From: Winslowiella toletana
GTDB taxonomy: Bacteria > Pseudomonadota > Gammaproteobacteria > Enterobacterales > Enterobacteriaceae
DNA: 64,000 bases
Direction of reading: 5' to 3'
Assembly (NCBI RefSeq): GCF_017875465.1
Contig: NZ_JAGGMQ010000001.1
Span: 1,364,001 to 1,428,000 of the forward strand
Positions 49,996-59,760 of the stretch are shown here, in pieces. Numbering within the stretch: position 1 is the stretch's first letter; every line of letters begins with the position of its first letter. The translations under genes and the position numbers were made by a program. Below the pieces are notes generated by a model, which searched no databases, was not told where the DNA came from, and saw only the letters and a list, made by a program, of their open reading frames with translations.

Positions 49996-50091
49996 GTGCG
50001 GCGATAACGCCGCCATTATATCCGGGGCGATAACGCCGCCCCTACATGAAACGGTGGGCTTATATAGGGGCGGCGTTCTCGTCGCCCGCGC
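49996..50091. repeat. GC-rich palindromic intergenic repeat, copy 3
   Basis: Three related units fill the convergent tas-lplT gap: GCGGCGATAACGCCGC, GGGGCGATAACGCCGCCCCTACA, and an inverted TATAGGGGCGGCGTTCTCGTCGCCC. The CCCTACA / TATAGGGG shoulders match copy 1 (8841-8906). Position at convergent gene ends again suggests a transcript-end or REP-like role. Confidence 0.75.
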
Positions 50092-50094
50092 CAC

Positions 50095-51303
50095 TTAAAC
50101 CGCCTTTCTCTTCTGCGCTAACTGCCAGCCCCATAGCATCGCAATCGCCAGCGCAAACAGTGCGCCAAAACCGATCCCGGCGGCAACCGGCGGTGCGCCC
50201 AGTTTAATCGCCAGCGAATAGAGTCCCAGCATGATCAGCATCGCGCTGTTCTCACCCAGATTCTGTACCGCAATCGCATTACCGGCGCCCACCGTGGCTT
50301 TACCGCGCTCCTGTAGCAGCGCATTAAGCGGCACCACAAAGAAGCCGCCCAGCACGCCGATAATCACCAGCAGCAGATATGCATTCAGCAGACTGTGCTG
50401 CACGGCAAAAATCACCACCGCCACGCCAATCAGAACCCCGGCAGGCATACAGCGCCCGACGGTTTTTAACGTCACCAGCTTCGCCGCCGCTGCGGCACCG
50501 AATACAATACCGATCGCCACCATCGCATTCAGCTGGGTCGGCGTACTGAGATCGGTAATCCCCAACGCCACCGGCACCCACAATACCAGCAGAAAACGCA
50601 GCGTTACCCCGGCGCCCCAGAACAGACTGGTGCCCACCAGCGAGAAACGGGTTTCACCATTGCGCCATAACACCCGGCAGGCATGGAAGAAACTGCGTGA
50701 CATAGTTAACGGATGCCAGCTCTGTCCGGCGCGCGCCGCCGCCAGTTTTGGGATCAGCAGGTTAGCCGCCACCGCCAGCCCGTAGGCCAGCACGCAGGCA
50801 ATCAGCGCCGCCAGCAGGTGCCAGTCAGCTAATACCCCACCTGCCACCGACCCCAGCAGGATGGCGGCAATGGTGGAAGCTTCCATCAGACCATTGGCCT
50901 TCACCAGCTTTTCGCCACTGGTGATTTCACTCAGAATGCCATACTTGGCAGGCGAATAGGCCGCAGCGCCTACACCTACCAGCGCATAGCCAACAAACGG
51001 ATTGAGACCAAAGCAGATCACCAGCGCGCCCAGCAGCTTCAGGCCATTGGCAAACATCATTACCCGTCCTTTGGCAAAGCTGTCGGCAATCTGGCCGACA
51101 AAAGGCGCGAGGATGATATAGGTGGCGACAAACACCATCTGTAATACCGGCTGACTCCAGTCCGGATAGAGCTGATTTTTAATTACCGCCAGCGTGGCGA
51201 ACAGCAGCGCGTTATCGCCAAACGCCGAGAGAAACTGGGCGGCGATCACCGCCATCATGCCTCGCGACAGCAGCGGTTGTTCGTCGGTCAGGGTATTGCT
51301 CAT
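50095..51303 (-). CDS. lplT: Lysophospholipid transporter LplT
   Basis: MFS flippase that brings lysophospholipids into the inner leaflet for re-acylation. 402 aa, about 12 helices; [18 protein letters not shown] in helix 1 and a typical MFS loop. The start overlaps the aas stop by 4 nt, matching the known LplT-Aas pair that remodels lysophosphatidylethanolamine. Confidence 0.95.
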   Translation of the reverse strand: MSNTLTDEQPLLSRGMMAVIAAQFLSAFGDNALLFATLAVIKNQLYPDWSQPVLQMVFVATYIILAPFVGQIADSFAKGRVMMFANGLKLLGALVICFGLNPFVGYALVGVGAAAYSPAKYGILSEITSGEKLVKANGLMEASTIAAILLGSVAGGVLADWHLLAALIACVLAYGLAVAANLLIPKLAAARAGQSWHPLTMSRSFFHACRVLWRNGETRFSLVGTSLFWGAGVTLRFLLVLWVPVALGITDLSTPTQLNAMVAIGIVFGAAAAAKLVTLKTVGRCMPAGVLIGVAVVIFAVQHSLLNAYLLLVIIGVLGGFFVVPLNALLQERGKATVGAGNAIAVQNLGENSAMLIMLGLYSLAIKLGAPPVAAGIGFGALFALAIAMLWGWQLAQKRKAV

Positions 51304-53456
51304 GCCTCTTGCGCCTCTTCTTCTGCTAATTTACGCAGGGTAACAAAATCCGGTTTACCGCTGCCCAGCTGCGGTAGCTGTTTCATACAGCGAATATCGC
51401 GTGGCACCGCCAGTTCCGGACTGCCCAGTTCACGGGCGGCGCGTTGCAGCTGTTCGCGCGTCAGTTCGCTGTCAGTGGTAAACAGCACCAGCGCTTCTCC
51501 ACGCTGACCATCGGCTTTCATCGATGCCGCATGCAGCTTCTCAGGCGAAGCTTTTAACGCAATCTGCTCCACCGCTTCCAGTGACACCATCTCACCGGCG
51601 ATTTTTGCAAAGCGTTTTACCCGCCCCTGAATCTGGCAGAAACCGTGTTCGTCAAAGCTGACGATATCACCGGTATCGTACCAGCCCGCTTCCATCTGCC
51701 CTTCGCCATTATCGGCCTGCGGTGCCTCAAGGATGCCCGGCCGCTCGACGCGCAGATAGCCTTTCATAATATTCGGCCCGCGAAGCTGCAGCTGTCCACC
51801 CTGCTCAATGCCCGGCACCGCAATCAGACGTGAATCCATCGCCGGTAAAATACGGCCAACGCTGTGCGGGCGCGCCGCCATCGGCACGTTAATCGCCACC
51901 ACCGGCGCGCACTCAGTGACGCCATAGCCTTCCAGAATGCGGATGCCAAAACGGTCCTGCCACAGCTGACGGGTGTGCTCCTGCAGTTTTTCCGCGCCGG
52001 CTACCACATAACGCAGGCGGGCAAAATCATACGGATTGGCAAAACGCGCATAGTTACCCAGGAAGGTCGAGGTGCCAAACAACACGGTGCAGTTACGGTC
52101 ATATACCAGCTCCGGTACAATGCGGTAGTGCAGCGGACTGGGATAGAGAAACACTTCAGCGCCGGTCATCAGCGGCGTAAACATGCCGACGGTAAGACCA
52201 AACGCATGGAACAGCGGCAGCGCCGCCATAAAGCGGTCGCGCGGAGTGAAATCGGCAACGGTGCGGATCTGTTCGACATTTGCCAGCAGGCTTTTATGCG
52301 AGTGAACCACCCCTTTCGGCTGGCCTTCCGAACCGGAAGTAAACAGCACCATCGCTGCATCTTCCGGCTGCTGTGCCAGCATCGCACGGCGCGGTATCAG
52401 CAGGTGAGTGAGGATCCATAACTTATCCCGTAGCGTCACCGTATCTTTCAGATCTTCAAGGAAGATCCATTTCACCTGCGTAATCCCTTCCGGCAGATGT
52501 TGCAGTTTGCCCTTCTCAAGGAACTGGCGCGAGGTAAATACTGTCTTCACTTCGGCGGCTTTCAGTGCGCTGCTGACACCCTGCACACCAGCGGTATAAT
52601 TCAGCATCGCCGGAATACGGCCACGCATCGACGCGCCAAGAATCGCTGCGGCGGTCACCGTGGCGTTCGGCAGCAGCAAACCGATATATTCACCCGGCTG
52701 CGTATAGCGTTCAAGAATACGCCCGACGCCCAGCGCTTTCTTCAGCAGGCCGCTGTAACTGTCCGGTTTAAAGTTGATATCTTCAATGCAGTTTTTAAAG
52801 TAGCCATAGCGGGTACGCGCACTGAGAAACGCCTGATACAGGGTTTCACGCGGACGCACCGCCATGCGCGCTTCCATCATCACATGATGCAGATGCTCAC
52901 CGGCCAGAATACGGCGCTCACGGGCGCGCGGCGCATCGGGCATCGGAATCGAAGTGGCGGGCAGCACCGTCATGGTAATACGCGGGAACAGGCGACGTTT
53001 AAACACCCCGCCAAGGCGACCGAACGGCGTATATTCCGCCCCTTCGATACGCAGCGGCACTACGGTCGCCTGCGATTTTGCGGCGACAAACCCGGCGCCG
53101 CTATAAATTTTCATCAGTGAACTGGTCACCGTAATGCGCCCTTCGGGGAAAATCACCACCGGGCGGCCCTGACCAATCATCCGCACCAGATGTTTAACCG
53201 CCATCGGCTTAGTGGGATCGAGCGGCACAATATCGATCACCTTCTTCACCCAGCGCATATACCACTTTTCACTGACCGAAGAGTAGACGGCGAATACCGG
53301 CTTAATCGGCAGAAATACCGCCAGCAGCACACCATCGAGAAACGACATATGGTTTGGCGTGATCAGCACCCGCTCTTTGTACAGCGCAGCGATATCGCCG
53401 CGCAGTTCAGCGCGGTACATCAGGCGGAATAAAAAGCGGAAAAACGAGAACAGCAT
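51300..53456 (-). CDS. aas: Bifunctional acyltransferase / acyl-ACP synthetase Aas
   Basis: Re-acylates 2-acyl-lysophospholipid. The N-terminal PlsC-type domain has H36-x4-D41 (NHMSFLD) and FPEGR near 103; the C-terminal AMP-forming domain has [13 protein letters not shown] near 368 and YDTGDIV / GRVKRFAK motifs. 718 aa (E. coli 719). First gene of aas-lplT. The OmrA/OmrB sRNAs that follow aas in E. coli are not seen. Confidence 0.95.
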   Translation of the reverse strand: MLFSFFRFLFRLMYRAELRGDIAALYKERVLITPNHMSFLDGVLLAVFLPIKPVFAVYSSVSEKWYMRWVKKVIDIVPLDPTKPMAVKHLVRMIGQGRPVVIFPEGRITVTSSLMKIYSGAGFVAAKSQATVVPLRIEGAEYTPFGRLGGVFKRRLFPRITMTVLPATSIPMPDAPRARERRILAGEHLHHVMMEARMAVRPRETLYQAFLSARTRYGYFKNCIEDINFKPDSYSGLLKKALGVGRILERYTQPGEYIGLLLPNATVTAAAILGASMRGRIPAMLNYTAGVQGVSSALKAAEVKTVFTSRQFLEKGKLQHLPEGITQVKWIFLEDLKDTVTLRDKLWILTHLLIPRRAMLAQQPEDAAMVLFTSGSEGQPKGVVHSHKSLLANVEQIRTVADFTPRDRFMAALPLFHAFGLTVGMFTPLMTGAEVFLYPSPLHYRIVPELVYDRNCTVLFGTSTFLGNYARFANPYDFARLRYVVAGAEKLQEHTRQLWQDRFGIRILEGYGVTECAPVVAINVPMAARPHSVGRILPAMDSRLIAVPGIEQGGQLQLRGPNIMKGYLRVERPGILEAPQADNGEGQMEAGWYDTGDIVSFDEHGFCQIQGRVKRFAKIAGEMVSLEAVEQIALKASPEKLHAASMKADGQRGEALVLFTTDSELTREQLQRAARELGSPELAVPRDIRCMKQLPQLGSGKPDFVTLRKLAEEEAQEA

Positions 53457-53569
53457 GCCAGCTCCTTAGCAGCGACAAATATTGCGTATCACGATGCAGG
53501 ATATGGCGGCGTAACTCAATGCGCGATAAGTCAAAACGGAGAAATTATTGCTGTGATAAATAGGGGGTT

Positions 53570-53585
53570 GGCGGGTTTCCCCGCC
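53570..53585 (-). terminator. Hairpin downstream of the chemoreceptor gene
   Basis: GGCGGG / CCCGCC, 6-bp stem with a 4-nt loop, 11 bp after the stop of the chemoreceptor gene; no T-run. Confidence 0.45.
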
Positions 53586-53596
53586 TGAACGCCCGC

Positions 53597-55150
53597 TTAA
53601 GCCAGTTTGAACGAGGCCATCGCCTGCACCAGCTGCTGGGTCTGCTCTTTCAGCGAACGGGTAGCCATTGCCGACTGCTCGACCAGCGCGGCGTTCTGCT
53701 GCGCCACATCTTCCATCTGGTTTACCGCAATATTAATCTGGTCGATGCCCAGGCTCTGCTCTTTCGAAGCACTGGCAATTTCACGCATCAGCACATTGAT
53801 ATTGATGATCTGCCCGGCGATTTCACTCATGGTTTCACTGGCGCGGGTGGTCAGCTGCGAGCCATTTTCCACCCGGCTGCGCGAACTGGCAATCAGCTCG
53901 TGGATCTCTTTGGAGGCCTGGGCGCTGCGCTGCGCCAGTACGCGTACTTCATTCGCCACCACCGCGAAACCACGCCCCTGCTCGCCGGCACGCGCCGCTT
54001 CTACCGCGGCGTTAAGCGCGAGGATATTGGTCTGAAAAGCAATGCCGTCAATCACGCTAAGAATATTGGCGATTTGATCGGAGCTGCGCGCGATCTCCTG
54101 CATATTGTCCATCACGTCGAGCATCACTTTGCTGCCGGCCTGCGCGGTGGAGGAGACACTTTCCGACAGCTCGTGGCCCTGCTTCGCATTCTCGGCGTTA
54201 TGTTTTACCGTAGCGGTCAGCTGTTCCATACTGGCCGCCGTCTCTTCCAGCGACGAGGCTGACATTTCAGTACGCCGTGACAGATCATCATTGCCGTTGG
54301 CCAGTTCGGCGCTGCCGGTTTCGATCTGCACACTGGCGTCACGCACCCGCGATACCGATGCCACCAGCGACTGCTGCATCACGCCGAGACCGGCATTCAG
54401 TCGGCCCAGTTCATTGCGGCTGGCCGCCGGAATCGGCTGGGTAAGATCGCCTGCGGAGATATACTCCAGCAATCTGACCGCCTGGTGCAGCGGATTAATC
54501 AGCATCAAGCGCATCACCATCCATGCCAGCAGCATCAGCGCCAGCGTTAACACCACGCAGCAGGCGATCATCACCATCATCATGGTTTTGTCGGTGGCGG
54601 CATTATCCAGCTGCAGCTGGCCGACGCCCTGCGCATACTCGAAGAAGTTTTTATTGGCTTTATCAAAGGCGATACCCAATGGGCGCAGCTGGGTATCGAT
54701 CATCGCGTAGTAGGTCTTAAGATCGCGCTGTTTCAGCGCATTAATCATCGGGTTTAACCCCTTTTCGCGATAGTCCTGATAAGCCTTTTTAATCTCCAGC
54801 CCCAATGCAGCAGCCTGATCCTGGCCCTCAACAGCGGCAAAGAATCGCTGTAACTCCTGGTCGGCGATATCGGCATAACTGGCGGCACGCTGCGCGGCGG
54901 CAGCGCCATCTTCCAGTTTATTCAGTTCGATATTACGCACCGCCAGCGAGGCAACCACGCGGATACGCTGCATATTGGTGTTACTGCTGGCCAGATTACC
55001 CAGTTGCACACCCTGGGTATCATTGACCGCCAGCAGCGCCTGATAGCTCTTGTTAATCGCCACCATGCCCATCACGCTGACAATCAGCAGCAGTGTGGTC
55101 ATCAGGGCCAGCAGCGATAACAAGCCGGTTCGGATAGAAATATTTTTCAT
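53597..55150 (-). CDS. Methyl-accepting chemotaxis protein
   Basis: Membrane chemoreceptor, 517 aa. First helix about 8-30, periplasmic four-helix ligand domain (TarH-like, about 31-190), second helix about 191-213, HAMP domain about 214-268, then the signalling coiled coil with the tip GIAFQTNILALNAAVEAARAG. Methylation-helix glutamines/glutamates are present. The C-terminus (VQAMASFKLA) lacks the NWETF-type pentapeptide that tethers CheR and CheB. It follows a FliA-type promoter. The ligand is unknown; absent from this place in E. coli. Confidence 0.9.
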   Translation of the reverse strand: MKNISIRTGLLSLLALMTTLLLIVSVMGMVAINKSYQALLAVNDTQGVQLGNLASSNTNMQRIRVVASLAVRNIELNKLEDGAAAAQRAASYADIADQELQRFFAAVEGQDQAAALGLEIKKAYQDYREKGLNPMINALKQRDLKTYYAMIDTQLRPLGIAFDKANKNFFEYAQGVGQLQLDNAATDKTMMMVMIACCVVLTLALMLLAWMVMRLMLINPLHQAVRLLEYISAGDLTQPIPAASRNELGRLNAGLGVMQQSLVASVSRVRDASVQIETGSAELANGNDDLSRRTEMSASSLEETAASMEQLTATVKHNAENAKQGHELSESVSSTAQAGSKVMLDVMDNMQEIARSSDQIANILSVIDGIAFQTNILALNAAVEAARAGEQGRGFAVVANEVRVLAQRSAQASKEIHELIASSRSRVENGSQLTTRASETMSEIAGQIININVLMREIASASKEQSLGIDQINIAVNQMEDVAQQNAALVEQSAMATRSLKEQTQQLVQAMASFKLA

Positions 55151-55191
55151 TGTGGCAGCACCTGGTTAACAGAATTAACTCAATGCTGGAT

Positions 55192-55218
55192 CTATCGGCG
55201 TGATCAGGATCACCTTTA
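55192..55218 (-). promoter_or_regulatory. Sigma28 (FliA) promoter of the chemoreceptor gene
   Basis: On the minus strand TAAAGGTG (55218-55211), an 11-nt spacer and GCCGATAG (55199-55192) match the FliA consensus TAAAGTTT-N11-GCCGATAA at 13 of 16 positions, about 42 nt upstream of the ATG. It would place the receptor in the late flagellar regulon. Confidence 0.8.
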
Positions 55219-55230
55219 ATAGCTAGCTAT

Positions 55231-56658
55231 TTATTTCTCCGCTATTGAGGTATCACGCCAGCCGCCACCCAGCGCCGCAATCAGCTCTACGCTGGTCACC
55301 CACTGGGTACTTTGCGCTGACAGCAGGCTCTGTTGCTGGCTCAGACTGGTATTTTCGGTGCTGGCCACATCAAGATAATCGATCATCCCCGCCTGATACT
55401 GGTTATAGGTGACACGCGCCGACTCTTTCGCCGCATCGGCGGCACGCTGCTGCGCCTGCACTTCCGTTTGCAGAGTATTCAGTTCGACCAGATAGTTTTC
55501 CACTTCCTGGAAGCCTTCCAGCACCGCCTGACGGTAGCTGGCGACGCTGGCGTCATAAGAGGCGCGCGCCTGCCCGACTTTGGCGGAAGTCGCGCCAAAA
55601 TCAAGCAGCGTTCCGCTCAGCTCCGGCCCCAGCGACCAGGCGCGATTGGGCAGTGAAACCAGATTATGCAGCACCGAGCCGCTGAAGCCACCGCTGGCGC
55701 TAAGAGTAAGATCCGGATAGTAACCGGCAATCGCCACCCCCACTGCGGCATTGGCTGCCGCTACATTGCGTTCGGCATAAGCGATATCCGGTCGACGCTG
55801 CAACAGTTGCGATGGCAACGCATCCGGGATCGCCGGGATCCTGGCAGTCAGCGGCGCAACCGGCAGGCTGAACTCCGCCGGGGTTTTGCCGATTAGCATG
55901 GCGATGGCATTTTCCAGTTGCGCGCGCTGCCAGCTAAGATCAAGCGCCGAAGCACGGGCGCTCTCCAGCTGGGTCTGTGCCTGCGCCAGCGTGCCGCGCG
56001 ACTCGGCGCCAGCCTGGTATTTATTTTCTATCACCTGTAAATAGCGCTGATAGGCCGCGACGCTCTGCTGATACAGCGCAATCTGCTGATCCATCACCCG
56101 CAGCTGAAAGTAGTCCTGCGCCAGCGTTGACTGGGCGCTGAGGGTGATATTGGCTAACTCGGCGGCGCTGGCGTCGGCGCTGGCGCGATTTTCCTCCAGC
56201 GTGCGGCGCAGTTTGCCCCACACATCCAGCTCCCAGCTGGCGCTGGCCTGCAACGAATGGCTGTTGCTGACGCTGCGCTGACTGCCGCCGCTGGTGGTGG
56301 TGCTCTGGCTGCCGCTGCGGGTGGAACTGGCGGTGCCGCTCACGGTTGGCAGCAGATCGGCGCGTGACTCTGCCGCTAACGCTACCGCCTGGCGATATTG
56401 CGCTTCATACTGCGCCACGTTCTGATTGGAAATCTTCACCTGACTCAGCAAGTTTGACAGGGTCGCATCCTGATAGACCGTCCACCACTCGCCTTTGCTC
56501 TGGTCATCCTGCGGCGTGGCTTCACGCCAGCCCGCAGCATGTTTGTAGTGGGTCGGCACCGCCGCCGACGGACGCTGATAGTCAGGCCCCACCGCACAGC
56601 CAGTAACCAGTAACGCTAACAGTAATGCCGGGTAAATCGCGGGTTTGGTTTTCATCAT
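55231..56658 (-). CDS. OprM/NodT-type outer membrane efflux lipoprotein
   Basis: Trimeric outer-membrane channel of the TolC superfamily. Lipobox LLVTGC with Cys21 follows a 20-residue signal, then two OEP repeats (LLSQVKISNQNVAQYEAQYRQA near 75 and the C-terminal RASYDASVASYRQAVLEGFQEVENYL). I choose ATG 56656-56658; a TTG one codon earlier and a second ATG one codon later are also possible. It lies 3 nt after mdtC, so the pump brings its own exit duct, as MuxABC-OpmB does in Pseudomonas; E. coli MdtABC uses TolC instead. Confidence 0.92.
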   Translation of the reverse strand: MMKTKPAIYPALLLALLVTGCAVGPDYQRPSAAVPTHYKHAAGWREATPQDDQSKGEWWTVYQDATLSNLLSQVKISNQNVAQYEAQYRQAVALAAESRADLLPTVSGTASSTRSGSQSTTTSGGSQRSVSNSHSLQASASWELDVWGKLRRTLEENRASADASAAELANITLSAQSTLAQDYFQLRVMDQQIALYQQSVAAYQRYLQVIENKYQAGAESRGTLAQAQTQLESARASALDLSWQRAQLENAIAMLIGKTPAEFSLPVAPLTARIPAIPDALPSQLLQRRPDIAYAERNVAAANAAVGVAIAGYYPDLTLSASGGFSGSVLHNLVSLPNRAWSLGPELSGTLLDFGATSAKVGQARASYDASVASYRQAVLEGFQEVENYLVELNTLQTEVQAQQRAADAAKESARVTYNQYQAGMIDYLDVASTENTSLSQQQSLLSAQSTQWVTSVELIAALGGGWRDTSIAEK

Positions 56659-56661
56659 CAA

Positions 56662-59600
56662 TTATTCAGCATGGCGCAGTCGTTGCCACTGACGTCTGGT
56701 GGCGCGACTGGCGCGATCAAGATAGAGGTACACCACCGGAGTAGTGAACAGCGTAAGTAACTGGCTAAGCGCCAGGCCGCCAGCAATCGCCAGGCCAAGC
56801 GGGCTGCGCAGATCGGCGTCGCCACCGCTGCCCAGCGCCAGCGGCAGTGCGCCGAAAAAGGCCGCCAGGGTGGTCATCATGATCGGGCGGAAGCGCATCA
56901 GACAGGCTTGCGTGATCGCCTGCTGCGGCGTCATGCCCTGCTGGCGCTCGGCGGCCAGCGCAAAATCGATCATCATAATTGCGTTCTTTTTCACGATGCC
57001 AATCAGCAGCAGAATACCGATCAGCGCGATCACCGTGAGCTGAGTATTGGTCAGCAGCAACAGCAGCAGCGCCCCGACGCCGGCGGAAGGCAGCGTCGAC
57101 AGGATGGTCAGCGGATGGATATAGCTCTCATACAGCATGCCCAGCACGATATACACCGCCGCCAGCGCCGCCAGAATCAGCCATGGCATTGAGGATGTCA
57201 GCTCGGCAAAGGCTTTCGCTGTGCCCTGGAAACCGGCCTGGATGGTATCCGGCAGGGCGATTTGCGCCATCGCGGTTTTAATCAGCGCCTGCGCCTGCTC
57301 CAGCGAAACGCCATCGGCAAGGTTAAAGGCGATCGTGCTGGTAGCCGACTGCCCCTGATGGGAGACCGACAGCGGTGAATTGCCGCCGCTAAAGCTGGCG
57401 AAAGCGGAAAGCGGCACCTGATCGCCATTGTCATTAACCACAAACAGCTGATTCAGCATCGCCGGATCGCGGGTGTACTTCTCATCCAGCGTCATCACCA
57501 CATGATACTGATTCAGCGTATGGTACAGGGTGGCCACCTGACGCTGGCTGAAGGCGTTATTCAGCAGGGTATCGACCATATTGACATCGACGCCAAGCCG
57601 GGTGGCGCGCTCACGATCGATAGTGATCATCACCTCCTGACCGCCAGTCTGCGAATCGGAGTCGACGCTGGTCAGCTGCGGGATCTTCTCCAGCGCCGCT
57701 TTCACTTTCGGCGTCCAGATACGCAGAGTATCGAGATCGTCAGCCTGCAGGCTGTACTGATACTGTGCGTTGGCGCTGCGTCCACCGATATGAATATCCT
57801 GCGCCGCCATCAGAAACAGTTCGACGCCCGGTATATTGCGCGCTTTGGCGCTTAAGCGGTTCGCCACTTCAGTCGCATTGGCGTCACGCTGATCGAAATC
57901 TTTCAGATGGACAAAGAAGTTGGCGCTGTTACGCGAACCAAAAGCACCGCTGCCGATCGATGACATCACGCCATCCACCGCCGGATCTTGCTGAATCATG
58001 TTGGCGAAGGTCTTCAGTTTCGGCTCCATCGCCTGGAACGAGATATTTTGATCGGCGCGCAGCATCCCCATTAGCAGGCCGGTATCCTGGTTGGGGAAAA
58101 AGCCCTTCTGCACCACTGAATAGAGAAAGACATTGAGGATAATCGTCAGCATCAGGCTGAACAGGGTCAGACGCTGATGGCGCATCACCCAGTTCAGCGC
58201 CGTCGCATAGGCCGCCAGCAGCCCGTTCAGGCGGTTTTCAATCCACTGATAGACCGGATGCGGGCGCTCCGTTACTTTTGGCTTACGGCGCAGCAGACGT
58301 GAACAGAGCATCGGCGTCAGACTGAGCGACACCAGCATCGAGATAATCAGCGATACCGTCAGCGTAACGGCAAATTCACGGAACAGTCGTCCGACAATAC
58401 TGCCCATCAGCAGAATCGGGATAAATACCGCTACCAGCGACAGCGTCATCGACAGCACGGTAAAGCTTACTTCCTGTGCCCCTTTCAGCGAGGCGCGCAC
58501 CGGGCTAAGTCCCTCTTCGATATAGCGGGTGATATTTTCCAGCACCACAATCGCATCATCGACAACAAAGCCGGTGGCGATAATCAGCGCCATCAGCGAC
58601 AGGTTGTCGAGGCTGTAATCCAGCAGATACATTACCGCGCAGGTGCCAATTAATGACACCGGCAGCGCCACCGCCGGGATAATCAGCGCGCGCAGATTGC
58701 GCAGAAAGACAAACACCACGCCGATCACCAGCGCAATGGCGATCAGCAGCGTCTCCTCGGTGTCATACAGCGAGGCGCGAATATTCGGTGAGCGGTCGAC
58801 CACGATCTTCAGGCTGACATCGCCCGGCAGATCCTTTTGCAACGCCGGCAGCTGCGCCTTGATGGCATCAATGGTTTCCAGCATATTGGCGCCAGCCGAA
58901 CGCGTTACGCCAAGCATTACCGATGGCGTCTGGTTGTAGTAACCGACGTTATATTTATCTTCTACCGAGTCATATACCGTCGCCACATCACTAAGGTGAA
59001 TGGCGCGGCCGCTCTGATAACTCACCACCAGATTGCGATACTGGCTGGCGCTGTCAAGCTGGCCGTTGCTGTCCACCACCCACGACTGGTTACTGCCTTC
59101 CAGCATCCCCTTTGGCAGATTAGTGGTGCTGTTAGCGATAGCGCTGCGCACCGTATCCAGCGAGACGCCAAAATGGGTCAGCTGCTGCGGTTGCAGATCG
59201 ATGCGCACCGCTGGCAGCGCACTGCCCACCAGCGACACTTCGCCTACGCCCTGCACCTGAGCAATTTTCTGCTTAATTTTGCTGGATGCCAGATCGTACA
59301 GCTCGCCGTTACTGACCTCCGAGGAGGTCAGCGCCAGCATCACAATCGGCGCATCCGACGGGTTGGCTTTGCGGTATGTCGGCAGCGACGCCATGCTGCT
59401 TGGCAGCAGGCTGCGTGCGGCATTGATCGCCCCCTGCACATCGCGCGCCGCGCCGTTAATATCGCGGCTTAACTCAAACTGCAGAATAACGTTGGTCGAC
59501 CCCTGCGAACTGCTGGAGCTCATTTCGGTAATCCCGGCGATCTGGCCGAGCGCGCGTTCCAGTGGGGTCGCCACCGTCGCCGCCATGGTTTCCGGACTGG

Positions 59601-59760
59601 CGCCCGCCAGACTGGCGGAAACCATAATCGTCGGGAAATCCACTTGCGGCAGCGGCGCCACTGGCAGCAGGCGATAACCCAGCGCGCCCAGCAACAGCAG
59701 CGCAAGGGTTAACAGCAGTGTGGCGACCGGGCGGAAGATAAACAGTCTGACGATATTCAT
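56662..59760 (-). CDS. mdtC: RND efflux pump inner-membrane subunit MdtC
   Basis: Proton-driven RND transporter, 1032 aa, one of the two different subunits of an MdtB2C-type pump. N-terminal [42 protein letters not shown] with the proton-relay Asp pair in helix 4, and [15 protein letters not shown] in the C-terminal half. The start overlaps mdtB by 4 nt. Drug range cannot be read from sequence; the MdtBC family handles bile salts, novobiocin and others. Confidence 0.94.
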   Translation of the reverse strand: MNIVRLFIFRPVATLLLTLALLLLGALGYRLLPVAPLPQVDFPTIMVSASLAGASPETMAATVATPLERALGQIAGITEMSSSSSQGSTNVILQFELSRDINGAARDVQGAINAARSLLPSSMASLPTYRKANPSDAPIVMLALTSSEVSNGELYDLASSKIKQKIAQVQGVGEVSLVGSALPAVRIDLQPQQLTHFGVSLDTVRSAIANSTTNLPKGMLEGSNQSWVVDSNGQLDSASQYRNLVVSYQSGRAIHLSDVATVYDSVEDKYNVGYYNQTPSVMLGVTRSAGANMLETIDAIKAQLPALQKDLPGDVSLKIVVDRSPNIRASLYDTEETLLIAIALVIGVVFVFLRNLRALIIPAVALPVSLIGTCAVMYLLDYSLDNLSLMALIIATGFVVDDAIVVLENITRYIEEGLSPVRASLKGAQEVSFTVLSMTLSLVAVFIPILLMGSIVGRLFREFAVTLTVSLIISMLVSLSLTPMLCSRLLRRKPKVTERPHPVYQWIENRLNGLLAAYATALNWVMRHQRLTLFSLMLTIILNVFLYSVVQKGFFPNQDTGLLMGMLRADQNISFQAMEPKLKTFANMIQQDPAVDGVMSSIGSGAFGSRNSANFFVHLKDFDQRDANATEVANRLSAKARNIPGVELFLMAAQDIHIGGRSANAQYQYSLQADDLDTLRIWTPKVKAALEKIPQLTSVDSDSQTGGQEVMITIDRERATRLGVDVNMVDTLLNNAFSQRQVATLYHTLNQYHVVMTLDEKYTRDPAMLNQLFVVNDNGDQVPLSAFASFSGGNSPLSVSHQGQSATSTIAFNLADGVSLEQAQALIKTAMAQIALPDTIQAGFQGTAKAFAELTSSMPWLILAALAAVYIVLGMLYESYIHPLTILSTLPSAGVGALLLLLLTNTQLTVIALIGILLLIGIVKKNAIMMIDFALAAERQQGMTPQQAITQACLMRFRPIMMTTLAAFFGALPLALGSGGDADLRSPLGLAIAGGLALSQLLTLFTTPVVYLYLDRASRATRRQWQRLRHAE

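Noticed and set aside
53457..53596. OmrA/OmrB sRNAs expected near aas from E. coli synteny
   Set aside because: No sequence resembling the conserved OmrA/B 5' end or their terminator is visible here; the downstream neighbour is a chemoreceptor gene instead of galR.
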